Shown here in pieces: positions 50,875 through 60,036 of a stretch of DNA of 64,000 bases. How positions within the stretch are numbered: position 1 is the first letter of the stretch; each line of letters opens with the position of its first letter. The stretch comes from Candidatus Dormiibacterota bacterium (GTDB lineage: Bacteria; Chloroflexota; Dormibacteria; Aeolococcales; Aeolococcaceae), in NCBI GenBank assembly GCA_019245575.1, contig JAFARE010000016.1:1-64000 (forward strand), given 5' to 3'. The notes below the pieces were generated by a model. It searched no databases. It was not told where the DNA came from and saw nothing but the letters and a program-made list of their open reading frames with translations. The translations under genes were made by a program, and so were the position numbers.

Positions 50875-50909
50875 GTCGGCGAAGGGGAATTGACTTCCCC
50901 GGAGCCGAC
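50875..50909. terminator. Hairpin after bS22 (first of two)
   Basis: The stem GTCGGC/GCCGAC (50875-50880 with 50904-50909) is stacked on GGGGAA/TTCCCC (50884-50889 with 50895-50900), with a small symmetric internal loop. It lies between convergent bS22 and ccsB. No U-run is present. Confidence 0.6.
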
Positions 50910-50930
50910 ACCTTCAGGAGGGGGATTGCG

Positions 50931-50956
50931 CGAAAGGGGGACCCTTCCCCCTTTCG
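50931..50956. terminator. Perfect 11 bp hairpin between bS22 and ccsB
   Basis: CGAAAGGGGGA (50931-50941) pairs perfectly with 50946-50956 around a 4-base loop, ending just before the ccsB stop. It probably stops transcription from either side. Confidence 0.7.
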
Positions 50957-50959
50957 ACA

Positions 50960-51904
50960 TCAGGCTCTGGCGTATGAATGGAGACCGGCGATCCAGAGGT
51001 TCACCGCGTACAGCGTGAACAGGATCGCCGCGAATCCGAAGGCGGTGATGATCGCGGCGCGCTTCTCCTTCCAGCCGTAGGTCACTCTCGCGTGCAGGTA
51101 GATGGCGAAGACCACCCACGTGATGAAGGCGAATGTCTCCTTGGGATCCCAGCCCCAGTAGCGGCCCCACGCGTGCTCGCCCCAGATGGCTCCGCAGATG
51201 ACGCCGAAGGACCAGATGGGAAAGCCGATCATCACGAAGCGATAGCTCCACAGGTCGAGCGCGCGAGCCGAGGGAAGGATGCGGCGCAGCCGGTCGGCGA
51301 ACGCCGATGACGCGCCCCCCAGCCCGCCCCCGGCGCCGCCGCCCATCGTGAGCGTGGCCGCGCCGCCGCTGTCGACACCCGCGGCCGCCGGCGCGGTGGC
51401 GACGGCGAGCATCCGCTGGTCCGCCCAACGCCGGGCGAGGTAGCCCATCCCGAAGAAGAACGAGAAGCTCAGGACGGCGGAGGAAGTGGCCATGGCCGTC
51501 ACGTGGATCGTGAGCCAGTAGCTGTGCAGCGCGGGCACGAGCTGGCCGGGTGGCACGTACAGCATGTAGGCCACGCCCATCAAGGCGATCGCCACGATCA
51601 TCGCCGGCAGGCCGATCAGGCGCATGCGCGCGCGGATCATGAGGACCAGGCACACCGTCACCACCACGAACGAAATGCCCGTGGAGTACTCGTACATGTT
51701 GCCCAGCGGCCAGTGCCCGGCCTCCAGCGCCCGCGTGAAGATCGAGGCCAGGTGGAGCGGCCAGCCGGCGACGACCAAGCCCAGTCCCACGTCGCCGAGC
51801 CAGCGGCGCCGCAGCGCCACGTGGAGCACGAAGAACAGCAGCGCCACGCAGTACGCGCCCACTGCCACGCCGAAGAGCACCAGGGACGCCGGCGTGCTGC
51901 CCAT
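50960..51904 (-). CDS. ccsB: Cytochrome c biogenesis protein CcsB/CcsA-type
   Basis: This 314-residue membrane protein of system II cytochrome c assembly has about eight helices. The haem-handling signature WGRYWGWDPKETFAF is clear, and conserved His flank the helices (SYWLTIHVTAMA). A Gly-rich insert near 180 (TMGGGAGGGLGG) is unusual. It delivers haem to apocytochrome outside the membrane. ResB/CcdA partners are not in the window. The ATG at 51904 is chosen because the first helix follows. Confidence 0.92.
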   Translation of the reverse strand: MGSTPASLVLFGVAVGAYCVALLFFVLHVALRRRWLGDVGLGLVVAGWPLHLASIFTRALEAGHWPLGNMYEYSTGISFVVVTVCLVLMIRARMRLIGLPAMIVAIALMGVAYMLYVPPGQLVPALHSYWLTIHVTAMATSSAVLSFSFFFGMGYLARRWADQRMLAVATAPAAAGVDSGGAATLTMGGGAGGGLGGASSAFADRLRRILPSARALDLWSYRFVMIGFPIWSFGVICGAIWGEHAWGRYWGWDPKETFAFITWVVFAIYLHARVTYGWKEKRAAIITAFGFAAILFTLYAVNLWIAGLHSYARA

Positions 51905-52035
51905 GAACAGGCGCGAGTATAGCCACGGCCCGGGTGAGGGCCCTCGGACACGCCCCGAGCGCGAGGCTGCAGCGCCTCTGTAAAGGAACGCCGCGCGGCG
52001 ATTCAACCCGCGCGAGCGTCCGTACCATTGCGCGC

Positions 52036-52416
52036 ATGGGTCGGCCTCGCATCCTGCTCGCAGACGACGACCCCCGAGTGCTGCAGGTGGTGTCGCGCTA
52101 CCTCGACCTCGAGGGCTACGAGATGGACACCGTCACCGACGGGCTGGCGGCGGTCGACGTCGCCGCGGAGGACCCTCCCGACCTGATCATCCTCGACATC
52201 ATGATGCCGGGCATCGACGGCATCGAAGCGTGCCGGCGGATCCGGGCCAACGCCTCCACCTCGCAGACACCCGTGCTGATGTTCAGCGCGCTGAGCGAAG
52301 AGGCCGACGCCGCCCGCGACGCCGGGGCCGACGGCCTGCTGCCCAAGCCCTTCAATCTCCCCACGCTGGCCGAGGCGGTGAAGACGTTCTTTGCCGAGCG
52401 TGGCATCTCCGTCTGA
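52036..52416 (+). CDS. Stand-alone response-regulator receiver protein
   Basis: This 126-residue protein is a receiver domain without an output domain. The acidic pocket is Asp10-12 (LLADDDP), the phospho-acceptor is Asp54 (IILDIMMPG), the switch Ser is near 84 (LMFSALS), and the Lys is near 105 (LLPKPFN). All key residues are intact, unlike the REC domain at 38-39 kb. It may be a diffusible CheY-like relay; no partner kinase adjoins it. Confidence 0.93.
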   Translation: MGRPRILLADDDPRVLQVVSRYLDLEGYEMDTVTDGLAAVDVAAEDPPDLIILDIMMPGIDGIEACRRIRANASTSQTPVLMFSALSEEADAARDAGADGLLPKPFNLPTLAEAVKTFFAERGISV

Positions 52417-52459
52417 CGGCCGCCGCGCCGGACCTATACTGCCGGGACGCCTCCAGCGC

Positions 52460-52535
52460 GGGGCGGTAGCTCAGCTGGGAGAGCGCTGCCCTCGCACGGC
52501 AGAGGTCAGGGGTTCGAATCCCCTCCGCTCCACCA
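52460..52535 (+). tRNA. tRNA-Ala (anticodon CGC)
   Basis: The acceptor GGGGCGG pairs with CCGCTCC, including the G3:U70 wobble of tRNA-Ala. The anticodon stem CTGCC/GGCAG closes loop CTCGCAC with anticodon CGC. The T arm is AGGGG/CCCCT, the discriminator A, and CCA is encoded at 52533-52535. Confidence 0.96.
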
Positions 52536-52619
52536 AATTTGGGTCTTTTCACGGCGGCCGCCGTCGCGTACACTTCGGCCAGGTCGAGGGGATCGAGCCG
52601 ATTCGGGGGGGTACTTGGG

Positions 52620-53087
52620 GTGGAAAAGAACGTGGGGCGCCAGGGCACGCTGCGGACCGCGCGCGCTCGCGCCGAGGTGGACAGGCTCCATGCCGTCTAT
52701 CCGGCGCGCGTCGAGCTGGAGCCGGAACCGGAAACGCCGCGCCGAGCGTGGCTGCGGCGGCACACGGGGAACCTCGTGGACAACGTCGCTGACCGCTGGA
52801 CGCTGGGACTCTTCATCGGGGCGCTGCTGGCGCAGGTCGCGGACTCCATCACCACCGCGATCGCGCTCTCGGGGCACGCGCTGATGGAGGACAACGGGCT
52901 GATGCGCGCCGCGGTCACGCAGCCGGCCGCAGCGGCGGGTCTGAAGCTGCTGGCCATCGGCCTCGTCTGCCTGCTGGCGATGATGCGGCTGCCCGTGCGC
53001 TACGCGCGGCTGGCGCTCCTCCTCGCATTTGCCGTCGGCGCCTTTGCGCCGCTGCAGAACAGCATCCAGCTCCTGCTGACGCGATAG
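52620..53087 (+). CDS. DUF5658-like membrane protein
   Basis: This 155-residue protein starts from a GTG at 52620. A basic N-terminal region of about 60 residues precedes three membrane helices (LGLFIGALLAQVADSITTAI; AAGLKLLAIGLVCLLAMM; LALLLAFAVGAFAPLQNSI). The D-S-I-T-T segment in helix 1 and the following GLM resemble DUF5658. Function unknown. It is convergent with the thioesterase, 13 bases apart. Confidence 0.6.
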   Translation: MEKNVGRQGTLRTARARAEVDRLHAVYPARVELEPEPETPRRAWLRRHTGNLVDNVADRWTLGLFIGALLAQVADSITTAIALSGHALMEDNGLMRAAVTQPAAAAGLKLLAIGLVCLLAMMRLPVRYARLALLLAFAVGAFAPLQNSIQLLLTR

Positions 53088-53100
53088 CCGCGCTCGCGGC

Positions 53101-53616
53101 CTAGCCGCGCGCATCCTCGGGCGGAGCTCCGCTGCCGTCGGGCGGCGCATATCGGCCGAACGGGCCTTCGTTGGGCAGCACGATCTGCGTGCAGCGGCTG
53201 GCCGCCAGCAGCTGGTCGCCGGCGTCCCAGAGCTCCGCCGAACAGAAAACGGCACGGCGCGTGCGGCGCACCACCGTCCCCGTCGCTCGCAGTGGCCCGG
53301 GACGCGCGGTGCGGAGGAACTCCACGCGCAGGTCGGCGGTGAGGAAGACTTGGTCGCGGTTGAGGACGGTCCAGCAGGCGCCGCCCATCGCGGCGTCCAG
53401 CAGGGCCGTGACCAGGCCGCCTTGCACCACGGGCCCGTCAGCGGTGGGAAAGCAGTACTCCGGCGTGGCCGTCCACGCGATGGTGCTCGAGCCCGGCTCC
53501 CACGCCAGCCGCCGGTAGCCGAGGGTGTGCCAGATGTGCGGCCCACGCGCATGCGCCGCCTCCCATTCGGCAGCGTCCGCGAAGCGCTCGCCCGGCTCGA
53601 TTGGTTGCTCGCCCAC
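53101..53616 (-). CDS. Hotdog-fold acyl-CoA thioesterase (PaaI-like)
   Basis: This protein of about 171 residues starts at the GTG at 53616. The hotdog core is VVQGGLVTALLDAAMGGACW, the central helix of PaaI-like thioesterases. LTADLRVEFLRTARPGPLRA follows. An N-terminal extension (EPGERFADAAEWEAAHARG) resembles actinobacterial hotdog proteins. It probably hydrolyses an acyl- or aryl-CoA. No other ATG gives a better N-terminus. Confidence 0.82.
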   Translation of the reverse strand: MGEQPIEPGERFADAAEWEAAHARGPHIWHTLGYRRLAWEPGSSTIAWTATPEYCFPTADGPVVQGGLVTALLDAAMGGACWTVLNRDQVFLTADLRVEFLRTARPGPLRATGTVVRRTRRAVFCSAELWDAGDQLLAASRCTQIVLPNEGPFGRYAPPDGSGAPPEDARG

Positions 53617-53682
53617 CGGGCTGCAGCATGCCAGGTGGCGCTGATCGCCCACCAATGAGCGATCCGGGTGATAGTGCGCGGG

Positions 53683-55275
53683 ATGGCGTCCCTCGGCCCG
53701 GAGCCGGCGCCCGCCGCACCGACGTCGCGATTCAGCCCGCTGTGGCTGCTCGCGCTGCTGCTCCTCATGGCGGTGGCGGCGCGCAACCTCCTCGCGCTGG
53801 ACACCGTGCCACCGGGGATGTACGTCGACGAGGCGTCGATCGGCTACAACGCGTGGGCCATCGCCGTGCACGGCGTCGACGAGCACGGCTCGCACTTCCC
53901 GCTGTACTTCCAGGCGTTCGGCGAGTCGAAGAACCCGGTCTACATCTACACGCTCGCCGCGCTGCTCCGGTTCACGCCGCTGACGCCGTACGCCGAGCGC
54001 GTGCCCGCCGCGGTGTTCGGCGTGATGGCCGTGTTGTTCATGGCGCTCGCGGGATGGCGCGTCTCGGGTTCGCGCGCGGTGACGTTGGTCATGCTGGCGC
54101 TGGCCGCTGTGACTCCGTGGCTCACACAGGAGAGCCGTGTGGGCTTCGAGGTGATCAGCATGGTGGCGGCCCTGAGCGTCGCCATCTGGTGCATCGCCGA
54201 TGAGACGCGGTTGACACGCGCGCGCTTCCTCAGCGCCGGTGTGTTCTTCGCCCTGGCCATCTTTGCGTACAGCACGGGACGCCTGGTCATCGCGCTCTTC
54301 GCCGTAGTGCTCGTCGTGGTCTACGCGCGCAGCCGCGCCCGCGGCTGGTGGCTCGCGCTCATCCCGATCGTCGCCGGGTACGCGGCGTTGGGGGTCTGGG
54401 CCCTCACCCATCCCGGCGCCCTCACGGCCGAGTTCAGCCTGATCAGCATCGGCGCAGACGGAGCGTCGGCGGGCACAGTTGTGGCCAGGTTTTTCAGCAA
54501 CTACATCCAGTACTTCTCGCCTGACTTCCTGTTCATCCACGGCGACCCGAACCCGCGCCACAACACCGGCTTCGCCGGGATGCTCCTCGCCGTGACGGCG
54601 CCGCTGCTGCTGCTCGGCCTGTGGGAGTGCTGGCGCCGCCGCGCGCAGCGCCTCCCCAGCTTCCTGGTCCTCTGCCTCCTGGTCGCACCCATCCCGGCCG
54701 CGCTGACCAACAGCGGTGACACCGGCCACGCGCTGCGGGGCGCGGTGATGCTGCCGTTCATCCTCGTGCTCGCCGCGCTCGGCGCGACACGCTTGGCAGC
54801 GTTGATCCGCATTCGCGCCGCAGGCATCGCTGTGCTGGCCGGCGGAGTGGCGGCACAGGCCGCGCTGTACGCCGTCGACATGTACACCGCGTATCCCGCA
54901 CGCGCCGCGAGCGCGTTCGACACCGGCGCGTTGTCAGCGGTGCAGGTGGCCGCGTCCGCGGCGCACGGGCACCGCGTGTTCCTGTCGTCGAACATGGACG
55001 AGCAGCCGTACATCGACGCGTTCTTCGTGCTGCTGCCGGCGCCGCCCAGCGGATACCTCGACGACGCCGCGGGCCGCGGGCTGCGCCTGCTCAACATGGT
55101 CGCCGGCGACGCCGCGGCAAACGAGGCCGCAGCGCAGCCGGGCGACATCCTCGTGCTGGCGGCCTCGGACCCGCGTCCGGCACGGACTGCGCAGCTGATC
55201 GACGCGGAGCGAGCAGCGCCGGCCGCCGGTCAGCGCCAGGGGCAGCTCCTGTACGTGGTGTACCGGCTGGCCTAG
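53683..55275 (+). CDS. GT39/ArnT-like membrane glycosyltransferase
   Basis: This 530-residue GT-C fold enzyme has about eleven membrane helices. The first outer loop carries the acidic pair MYVDEASIGYNAW, as in PMT/ArnT transferases. IYTLAALLRFTPLTPYAERVP and SRVGFEVISMVAAL are further family features. A C-terminal soluble domain of about 100 residues lies outside. It would transfer a sugar from a polyprenyl phosphate to a protein or glycan. Together with the GT87-like gene it suggests a cell-surface glycosylation function. Confidence 0.85.
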   Translation: MASLGPEPAPAAPTSRFSPLWLLALLLLMAVAARNLLALDTVPPGMYVDEASIGYNAWAIAVHGVDEHGSHFPLYFQAFGESKNPVYIYTLAALLRFTPLTPYAERVPAAVFGVMAVLFMALAGWRVSGSRAVTLVMLALAAVTPWLTQESRVGFEVISMVAALSVAIWCIADETRLTRARFLSAGVFFALAIFAYSTGRLVIALFAVVLVVVYARSRARGWWLALIPIVAGYAALGVWALTHPGALTAEFSLISIGADGASAGTVVARFFSNYIQYFSPDFLFIHGDPNPRHNTGFAGMLLAVTAPLLLLGLWECWRRRAQRLPSFLVLCLLVAPIPAALTNSGDTGHALRGAVMLPFILVLAALGATRLAALIRIRAAGIAVLAGGVAAQAALYAVDMYTAYPARAASAFDTGALSAVQVAASAAHGHRVFLSSNMDEQPYIDAFFVLLPAPPSGYLDDAAGRGLRLLNMVAGDAAANEAAAQPGDILVLAASDPRPARTAQLIDAERAAPAAGQRQGQLLYVVYRLA

Positions 55276-57062
55276 CTGCCGCTCCTTGGCGGGAGGCGGC
55301 GCCGGCGCCGGTACACGCCGTATCCGGCGACGCCCGCCACCACGAGCAGCGCGGGCACGAACCGGCTCTCCGGCGTCGCCGTGGTGAGCGACGGCACCAG
55401 GTGTGCCACGAACGTCTCCTGGTTCTGGCACGGCGCCGGAGGAATCGTGGTGAACGGTCCGGTGTTGCAGCTCGCGCCGGGCGACGGCGCGAACGACTCA
55501 TCGCGCGTCACAAACGTCTCGTCGGCGCCGGCGGCAGCGAGCTGCTGGTAGTCGCCGAGGAACAGTCCGTTGCGGGAGAACGCGCCGAACTGCGGATCGC
55601 TGCTCACCGCAGTGTTGACCTTGAGCGGCGTGGTGAACGTCTGACCCTGGTCACGCGACTCCTGGTAGTACGTGTCGATGCCGGACGCAGTCGGGCTCAT
55701 CCCGTCAGGCTCGTAGCGCTGGCGGTAGCCCACGCGGAGAATGCCGTCCGCGCCGACGGCGAGCATCGTGTTCCAGTGGTCGACATGGTCGTTCGTGGCG
55801 TCCTGGTTGACGCGGATCGGCGCCGACCACGTCAGGCCGGGATCGGTCCCCGCGACCGCCGGCGACGACACCGCGATGACGGCGTCGTTCTGGTTGGACG
55901 AGCTGGGCGTGGCGTCGGTGCGATACCGGTTGTCCTCCCAACCCACGAACGCGTCTCCGGTGGTGGGGTCGTACGCGACCTGCGGCAGGCTGCCTGCGCG
56001 TTGGTACTGCACGCCATTGCTCATGTACGTGGCGATCGTCACCGGCGCGAACGTGGTCGCCGGGAACGGCGCGGGCCAGACGGTCGAACCCGCGCCCGGG
56101 ATCGCGGCCCATTCGATGCGCTGTGTGACACCCACGGTGGTGGTGCACGTCGGCTGGTCCGTGGGCGGCTGCGGCGCCGTGCACGGATTCGACGTCTCCG
56201 AGTTGAAGATGAGGCCGAGGTCGCCGTTGTTGAGCACCACGGGCATCGTGCCGATGCCCTGTCCCGGGAACAGCACGTAGAAGCCGTTGCCGTTGGCTGT
56301 CGACCAGTTCCCGAGCTTGTCGCAACCCGTCCCGACGGTCACGCTCGCGGTGGAATCTGGGTCGCAGTACGCGTACACGACGGGGACGACGCGGTCCCAC
56401 ACCATGTAGAGGCGGCCGGGATGATGTCCCGTGCCGGTGCCGTTGTCGGCAACGATCCAGTTCTTGTCGTTGAGGCCGGCGAGGTTGTCCTGCTCGATGA
56501 CGGTCGCATCCGTCCATGTGAGCCCGCCGTCACTCGACACGTTGAGCGCCATGCCGCTGGGGAGCGCGTTCTGCGAGGTGTCGTCGAACACCAGCGAGTT
56601 GACGTACACGAAGTAGCCGCCGTGCGCCTTGCCCGTCGGGTCCTTCCCGAACGCCACCACGGCGTCCGAGGCTCGGTCCAAAGCACAGCCCGCGAGGGCG
56701 CTGTTGGGGCAGTCGGGCGCGAGCTTGGTTGCCCCCGGCAGGTTTCCCGAGCGCCAGGTCACGCCACTGTCCAGGCTGGTGGCGAAGCCGTTGTCCGCGT
56801 CACCGCCGGCGTCCACGCGGCCCACCTGGAACGCGGTGACGACGTCCTTGGGATCACCGGGGTTCACGGCGATCGAAGGCTCGATCTGCGTGTTGGGCTG
56901 GACCGGGGCGGGCAGCGTCGCGTCGTAGTGGTCAGCGGACGACGACACGTCGCTGACCACGGTGGGGTTGCCCGGCGCGTACGCGCGCACGCCGCCGGCG
57001 AACGTGGCGAGTGCCGCCAGCGTGATGGTGGACGCGACGGCAGCCGCGCTCGTTCTGCGCAT
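55272..57062 (-). CDS. Secreted BNR/sialidase-fold protein with C-terminal membrane anchor
   Basis: This 596-residue protein starts at an ATG with an AAGGAGAT ribosome site. The signal peptide is about 1-28. BNR/Asp-box-like repeats of a six-bladed propeller are visible: SLDSGVTWRSG, SSDGGLTWTDA, and SRDQGQTFTTP. The C-terminus has a hydrophobic helix (RFVPALLVVAGVAGYGVY) followed by an RRRRR tail, so it is anchored to the membrane outside. No sialidase catalytic Arg triad was identified, so binding or hydrolysis of glycans is uncertain. Confidence 0.8.
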   Translation of the reverse strand: MRRTSAAAVASTITLAALATFAGGVRAYAPGNPTVVSDVSSSADHYDATLPAPVQPNTQIEPSIAVNPGDPKDVVTAFQVGRVDAGGDADNGFATSLDSGVTWRSGNLPGATKLAPDCPNSALAGCALDRASDAVVAFGKDPTGKAHGGYFVYVNSLVFDDTSQNALPSGMALNVSSDGGLTWTDATVIEQDNLAGLNDKNWIVADNGTGTGHHPGRLYMVWDRVVPVVYAYCDPDSTASVTVGTGCDKLGNWSTANGNGFYVLFPGQGIGTMPVVLNNGDLGLIFNSETSNPCTAPQPPTDQPTCTTTVGVTQRIEWAAIPGAGSTVWPAPFPATTFAPVTIATYMSNGVQYQRAGSLPQVAYDPTTGDAFVGWEDNRYRTDATPSSSNQNDAVIAVSSPAVAGTDPGLTWSAPIRVNQDATNDHVDHWNTMLAVGADGILRVGYRQRYEPDGMSPTASGIDTYYQESRDQGQTFTTPLKVNTAVSSDPQFGAFSRNGLFLGDYQQLAAAGADETFVTRDESFAPSPGASCNTGPFTTIPPAPCQNQETFVAHLVPSLTTATPESRFVPALLVVAGVAGYGVYRRRRRLPPRSGS

Positions 57063-57105
57063 TTCCAGATCTCCTTCCTGAGGCCCCGTGGCCAGTGACG
57101 AGAGT

Positions 57106-57867
57106 CTAGAGGATCTTCGAGAGGAACTGCTTCGTGCGCGCGTGCTGGGGCGACGCGAAGAAGGCGCGCGGCTCCCCCTCCTCCACCACCACACCGCCGT
57201 CCATGAAGACGGCGCGGTTCGCCACCTCGCGGGCAAACCCCATCTCGTGCGTGACCACAACCATCGTCATGCCGTCCTCGGCGAGGCCGCGCATGACGTC
57301 GAGCACCTCACCCACCAGCTCGGGGTCGAGGGCCGAGGTTGGCTCGTCGAAGAGCATCAGCTTGGGCTGCATGGCGAGCGCCCGGGCGATGGCCACACGC
57401 TGCTGCTGACCGCCCGAGAGCTGGTTGGGGTATGCGTCGATCTTGTCCGAAAGACCCACGCGCTCGAGCAGCGTGCGTGCCCGCGGGATGACCTCCGCTT
57501 TCGGCTGCCGCTTCACTCGCAGCGGCGCCTCGACCACGTTCTCCAGCGCCGTCATGTGCGGAAACAGGTTGAAACGCTGGAACACCATGCCGATCTCCGA
57601 CCGCTTGGTGCAGACCTCGCTGTCGGGCAGCTCGTACAGCTTGTCGCCCTGCTGCCTGTACCCGACCAGCTCGCCGTCGACGGACAGGCGCCCCGCGTCG
57701 ATCTTCTCCAGGTGGTTGATGCAGCGCAGGAACGTGCTCTTGCCGCCCCCCGACGGTCCGATGATGCAGACGACCTCGCGCGGCGCTACCTCCAGGTCGA
57801 TGCCGCGCAGCACCTCGAGGCGGCCGAAGCGCTTGTGCACGCCCTCGGCCTTGACCATCGCGGTCAT
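57106..57867 (-). CDS. Polar amino-acid ABC transporter ATPase
   Basis: This 253-residue ATPase is of the GlnQ/HisP type. Walker A is GPSGGGKST, the Q loop lies in [18 protein letters not shown], the signature is LSGGQQQR, Walker B is [14 protein letters not shown], and the switch His is in [13 protein letters not shown]. The ATG at 57867 overlaps the permease stop (ATGA); MVKAEG at 57858 is an alternative start. Confidence 0.95.
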   Translation of the reverse strand: MTAMVKAEGVHKRFGRLEVLRGIDLEVAPREVVCIIGPSGGGKSTFLRCINHLEKIDAGRLSVDGELVGYRQQGDKLYELPDSEVCTKRSEIGMVFQRFNLFPHMTALENVVEAPLRVKRQPKAEVIPRARTLLERVGLSDKIDAYPNQLSGGQQQRVAIARALAMQPKLMLFDEPTSALDPELVGEVLDVMRGLAEDGMTMVVVTHEMGFAREVANRAVFMDGGVVVEEGEPRAFFASPQHARTKQFLSKIL

Positions 57868-58871
57868 CTCCCGCCCCCATGCTGCAGGCTCGCCGGCGCT
57901 TCGACGCCCTCGACGATCGGCGGGGGCGCGTGGAAGGTGAAGAGCATGCGGCGGAAGCGCTGCAGCGGTGTGGGTGGCAGCGCGCGCTGCGAACCGCGCG
58001 CGTAGTGACGCTCGATGTAGTACTGCCCGATGGTCAGGATGGATGTCATGAAGAGATACCAGATGCTGGCCACGATAAGCAGCTCGATGATGTCGAAGTT
58101 GGAGCTCGCGATCTGCTCCGCTCGTGTGAACAGCTCGGGAACGGCAGCGATGAAGGCCAGCGAGGTTGTTTTCAGCATCGAGATGGTCTCGTTCCCGGTG
58201 GGCGGGATGATCACGCGCATCGCCTGGGGCAGCACGATGCGGCGCATCACCTGCAGCCGGCGCATGCCGAGCGCCATGGCGGCCTCTGTCTGTCCGTGCT
58301 CCACGGAGATGATGCCGGCGCGCACGATCTCCGCCATGTACGCGGCCTCGTTGAGGCCGAGTCCGAGGATCACCGCGAGGAGTGGGGAGATCAGCGAGTT
58401 GGTGCTGGCCTGTACCCCGATCGACGTGAAGGGCAGGCCGATGCCGATGTGAGGCAGGACCGCGTTCAGGTTGTACCAGAAGAAAACCTGGACCAAGACC
58501 GGAGTGCCCCGGAAGAACCAGATGTAGAACCAGCTCACCGAGGACACGACGGGATTCGGCGACAGGCGCATGACCGCGAGCACGACTCCAAGCACGATCC
58601 CGATCGCCATCGCGATGACCGTCAGCTCGACGGTGAGCAGCGCGCCCTGAAGTATCAGACCGCCGAAGATGTATTGGCCAACCACGTCCCAGCGGAGATT
58701 TGGCGCGGTGACGATCGTGCCCACGAGCGCGGCCGCCAACGCGAGCACGACGACGGCCGAGATCCACCGCCAGACGTGGCGCAGCGGAACGGCCTTGATC
58801 GCCTCGGGCCGCGTGCGTGGACGGTCGGCGGCAGCCGGCGGCCCCCCGGAGACGCCGGTCGCCTCGCTCAT
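57864..58871 (-). CDS. Polar amino-acid ABC transporter permease
   Basis: This 335-residue HisMQ-type permease has a long N-terminal extension, about six helices, and the EAA motif region [40 protein letters not shown] follows and contacts the ATPase. One permease gene is present, so a homodimer is likely. It is coupled to the ATPase gene. Confidence 0.94.
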   Translation of the reverse strand: MSEATGVSGGPPAAADRPRTRPEAIKAVPLRHVWRWISAVVVLALAAALVGTIVTAPNLRWDVVGQYIFGGLILQGALLTVELTVIAMAIGIVLGVVLAVMRLSPNPVVSSVSWFYIWFFRGTPVLVQVFFWYNLNAVLPHIGIGLPFTSIGVQASTNSLISPLLAVILGLGLNEAAYMAEIVRAGIISVEHGQTEAAMALGMRRLQVMRRIVLPQAMRVIIPPTGNETISMLKTTSLAFIAAVPELFTRAEQIASSNFDIIELLIVASIWYLFMTSILTIGQYYIERHYARGSQRALPPTPLQRFRRMLFTFHAPPPIVEGVEAPASLQHGGGR

Positions 58872-58912
58872 CGTGTCCCTCTCAGCAGCGGCGGTGCCGT
58901 GCGACTACGACA

Positions 58913-59941
58913 TCAGTACGAAGGAACGCACGCTCCGCCGACGGTGTTGTTGTTGTTGAGCGTCACCTGGCTGGCGGGGATCGCGCCCGCGGTCACGTTC
59001 CAGGAGGACAGGATCTTGCCGTAGTAGCCGCTGGTGATCAGATACTTCACCGCGTCCTGCAGCGCCGTCTCCAGAGCGCCGCCCTGCACGATCGCGATGC
59101 CGTACGGTGCCACGGCGCAGGGCTGGCCGCTGACCATGAGCGGTCCGCCGTCGAGCTTGCCGTTGCTGACCTTCTGCTCGTACGTCGCGACCGGTGTGTC
59201 GAGATAGCCGAAGTCGTCGCGGCCGGACTCGAGCGCCTGATCCGCCTGGGTCTGCGTCGAGTAGCTGTCAACCGTCATGTCCTGACCGCTGCAGTGATCC
59301 GTGTCGCCGGATATCGCGCCACCGCCGACGTTCATGCCCATGTAGCCCCAGGCATCGGACTCCTCGGTGGTTCCCGACTCGACTGCGACCTTGTGCCCGC
59401 AGAACTGGCTCACCGACGTGACCTTGGTCCCGCCGGCCTTGGCGACCCAGCCCTCGCCCGCCTGGTAGTAGCTGATGAAGTCGATGCCGCTCATCTCGCG
59501 CTTCGCCGTCGGCGACCAGCTCGACATGCTGAACTGGTAGCGCGGCTTGTCGCCACCCGCCTGCTCCGACGGAGTCGACGCCTTGAGCTGGGCGATGATG
59601 TCGTCGAACGTCACGTTGTTGAACGTGCAGACCAGGCCCATCACCTTGCAGAAGGCGTTGCCCAGGTCGATGTCCCAGCCCTTGATCTCGCCCGTGGCGG
59701 GATCGATGAACTCGTTGGGCGCGTAGGTCGCGTCCACCGCGATCTGCACCGGCGTCCCCTTGATCGAGGAGGGCACCTCGGCAGCGATCGTCTGCTGCGC
59801 CGTCAGGCCCGCGGTGGCCGCCGCGGCCGATGAGGAGGATGTCCCGCCGGAGGAGCCGCCGCACGCCGCGGCGAGCAGCACGGACGGCAGCGCCACAGCG
59901 ATCGCGACGCGCCCACGAACAGCCCTGATGTTCCGAACCAT
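58913..59941 (-). CDS. Amino-acid ABC transporter substrate-binding lipoprotein (1)
   Basis: This 342-residue type-II binding protein has a lipobox LAAAC (Cys27). A Gly/Ser-rich linker precedes the SBP_bac_3 fold (IAVDATYAPNEFIDPATGEI; KGWDIDLGNAFCKVMG; VAVESGTTEES). Extra Cys pairs may form disulphides. It lies 41 bases before the permease. The amino-acid specificity is not readable. Confidence 0.93.
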   Translation of the reverse strand: MVRNIRAVRGRVAIAVALPSVLLAAACGGSSGGTSSSSAAAATAGLTAQQTIAAEVPSSIKGTPVQIAVDATYAPNEFIDPATGEIKGWDIDLGNAFCKVMGLVCTFNNVTFDDIIAQLKASTPSEQAGGDKPRYQFSMSSWSPTAKREMSGIDFISYYQAGEGWVAKAGGTKVTSVSQFCGHKVAVESGTTEESDAWGYMGMNVGGGAISGDTDHCSGQDMTVDSYSTQTQADQALESGRDDFGYLDTPVATYEQKVSNGKLDGGPLMVSGQPCAVAPYGIAIVQGGALETALQDAVKYLITSGYYGKILSSWNVTAGAIPASQVTLNNNNTVGGACVPSY

Positions 59942-60036
59942 GATTGGCCTCTCTTCGAGTTGTCAGCAAGGCGAGCCCGGCGGCGATCCGCGGGACGGGC
60001 CGATGATACGCAGCCCCAGGCAGGGCTGGGCACACG

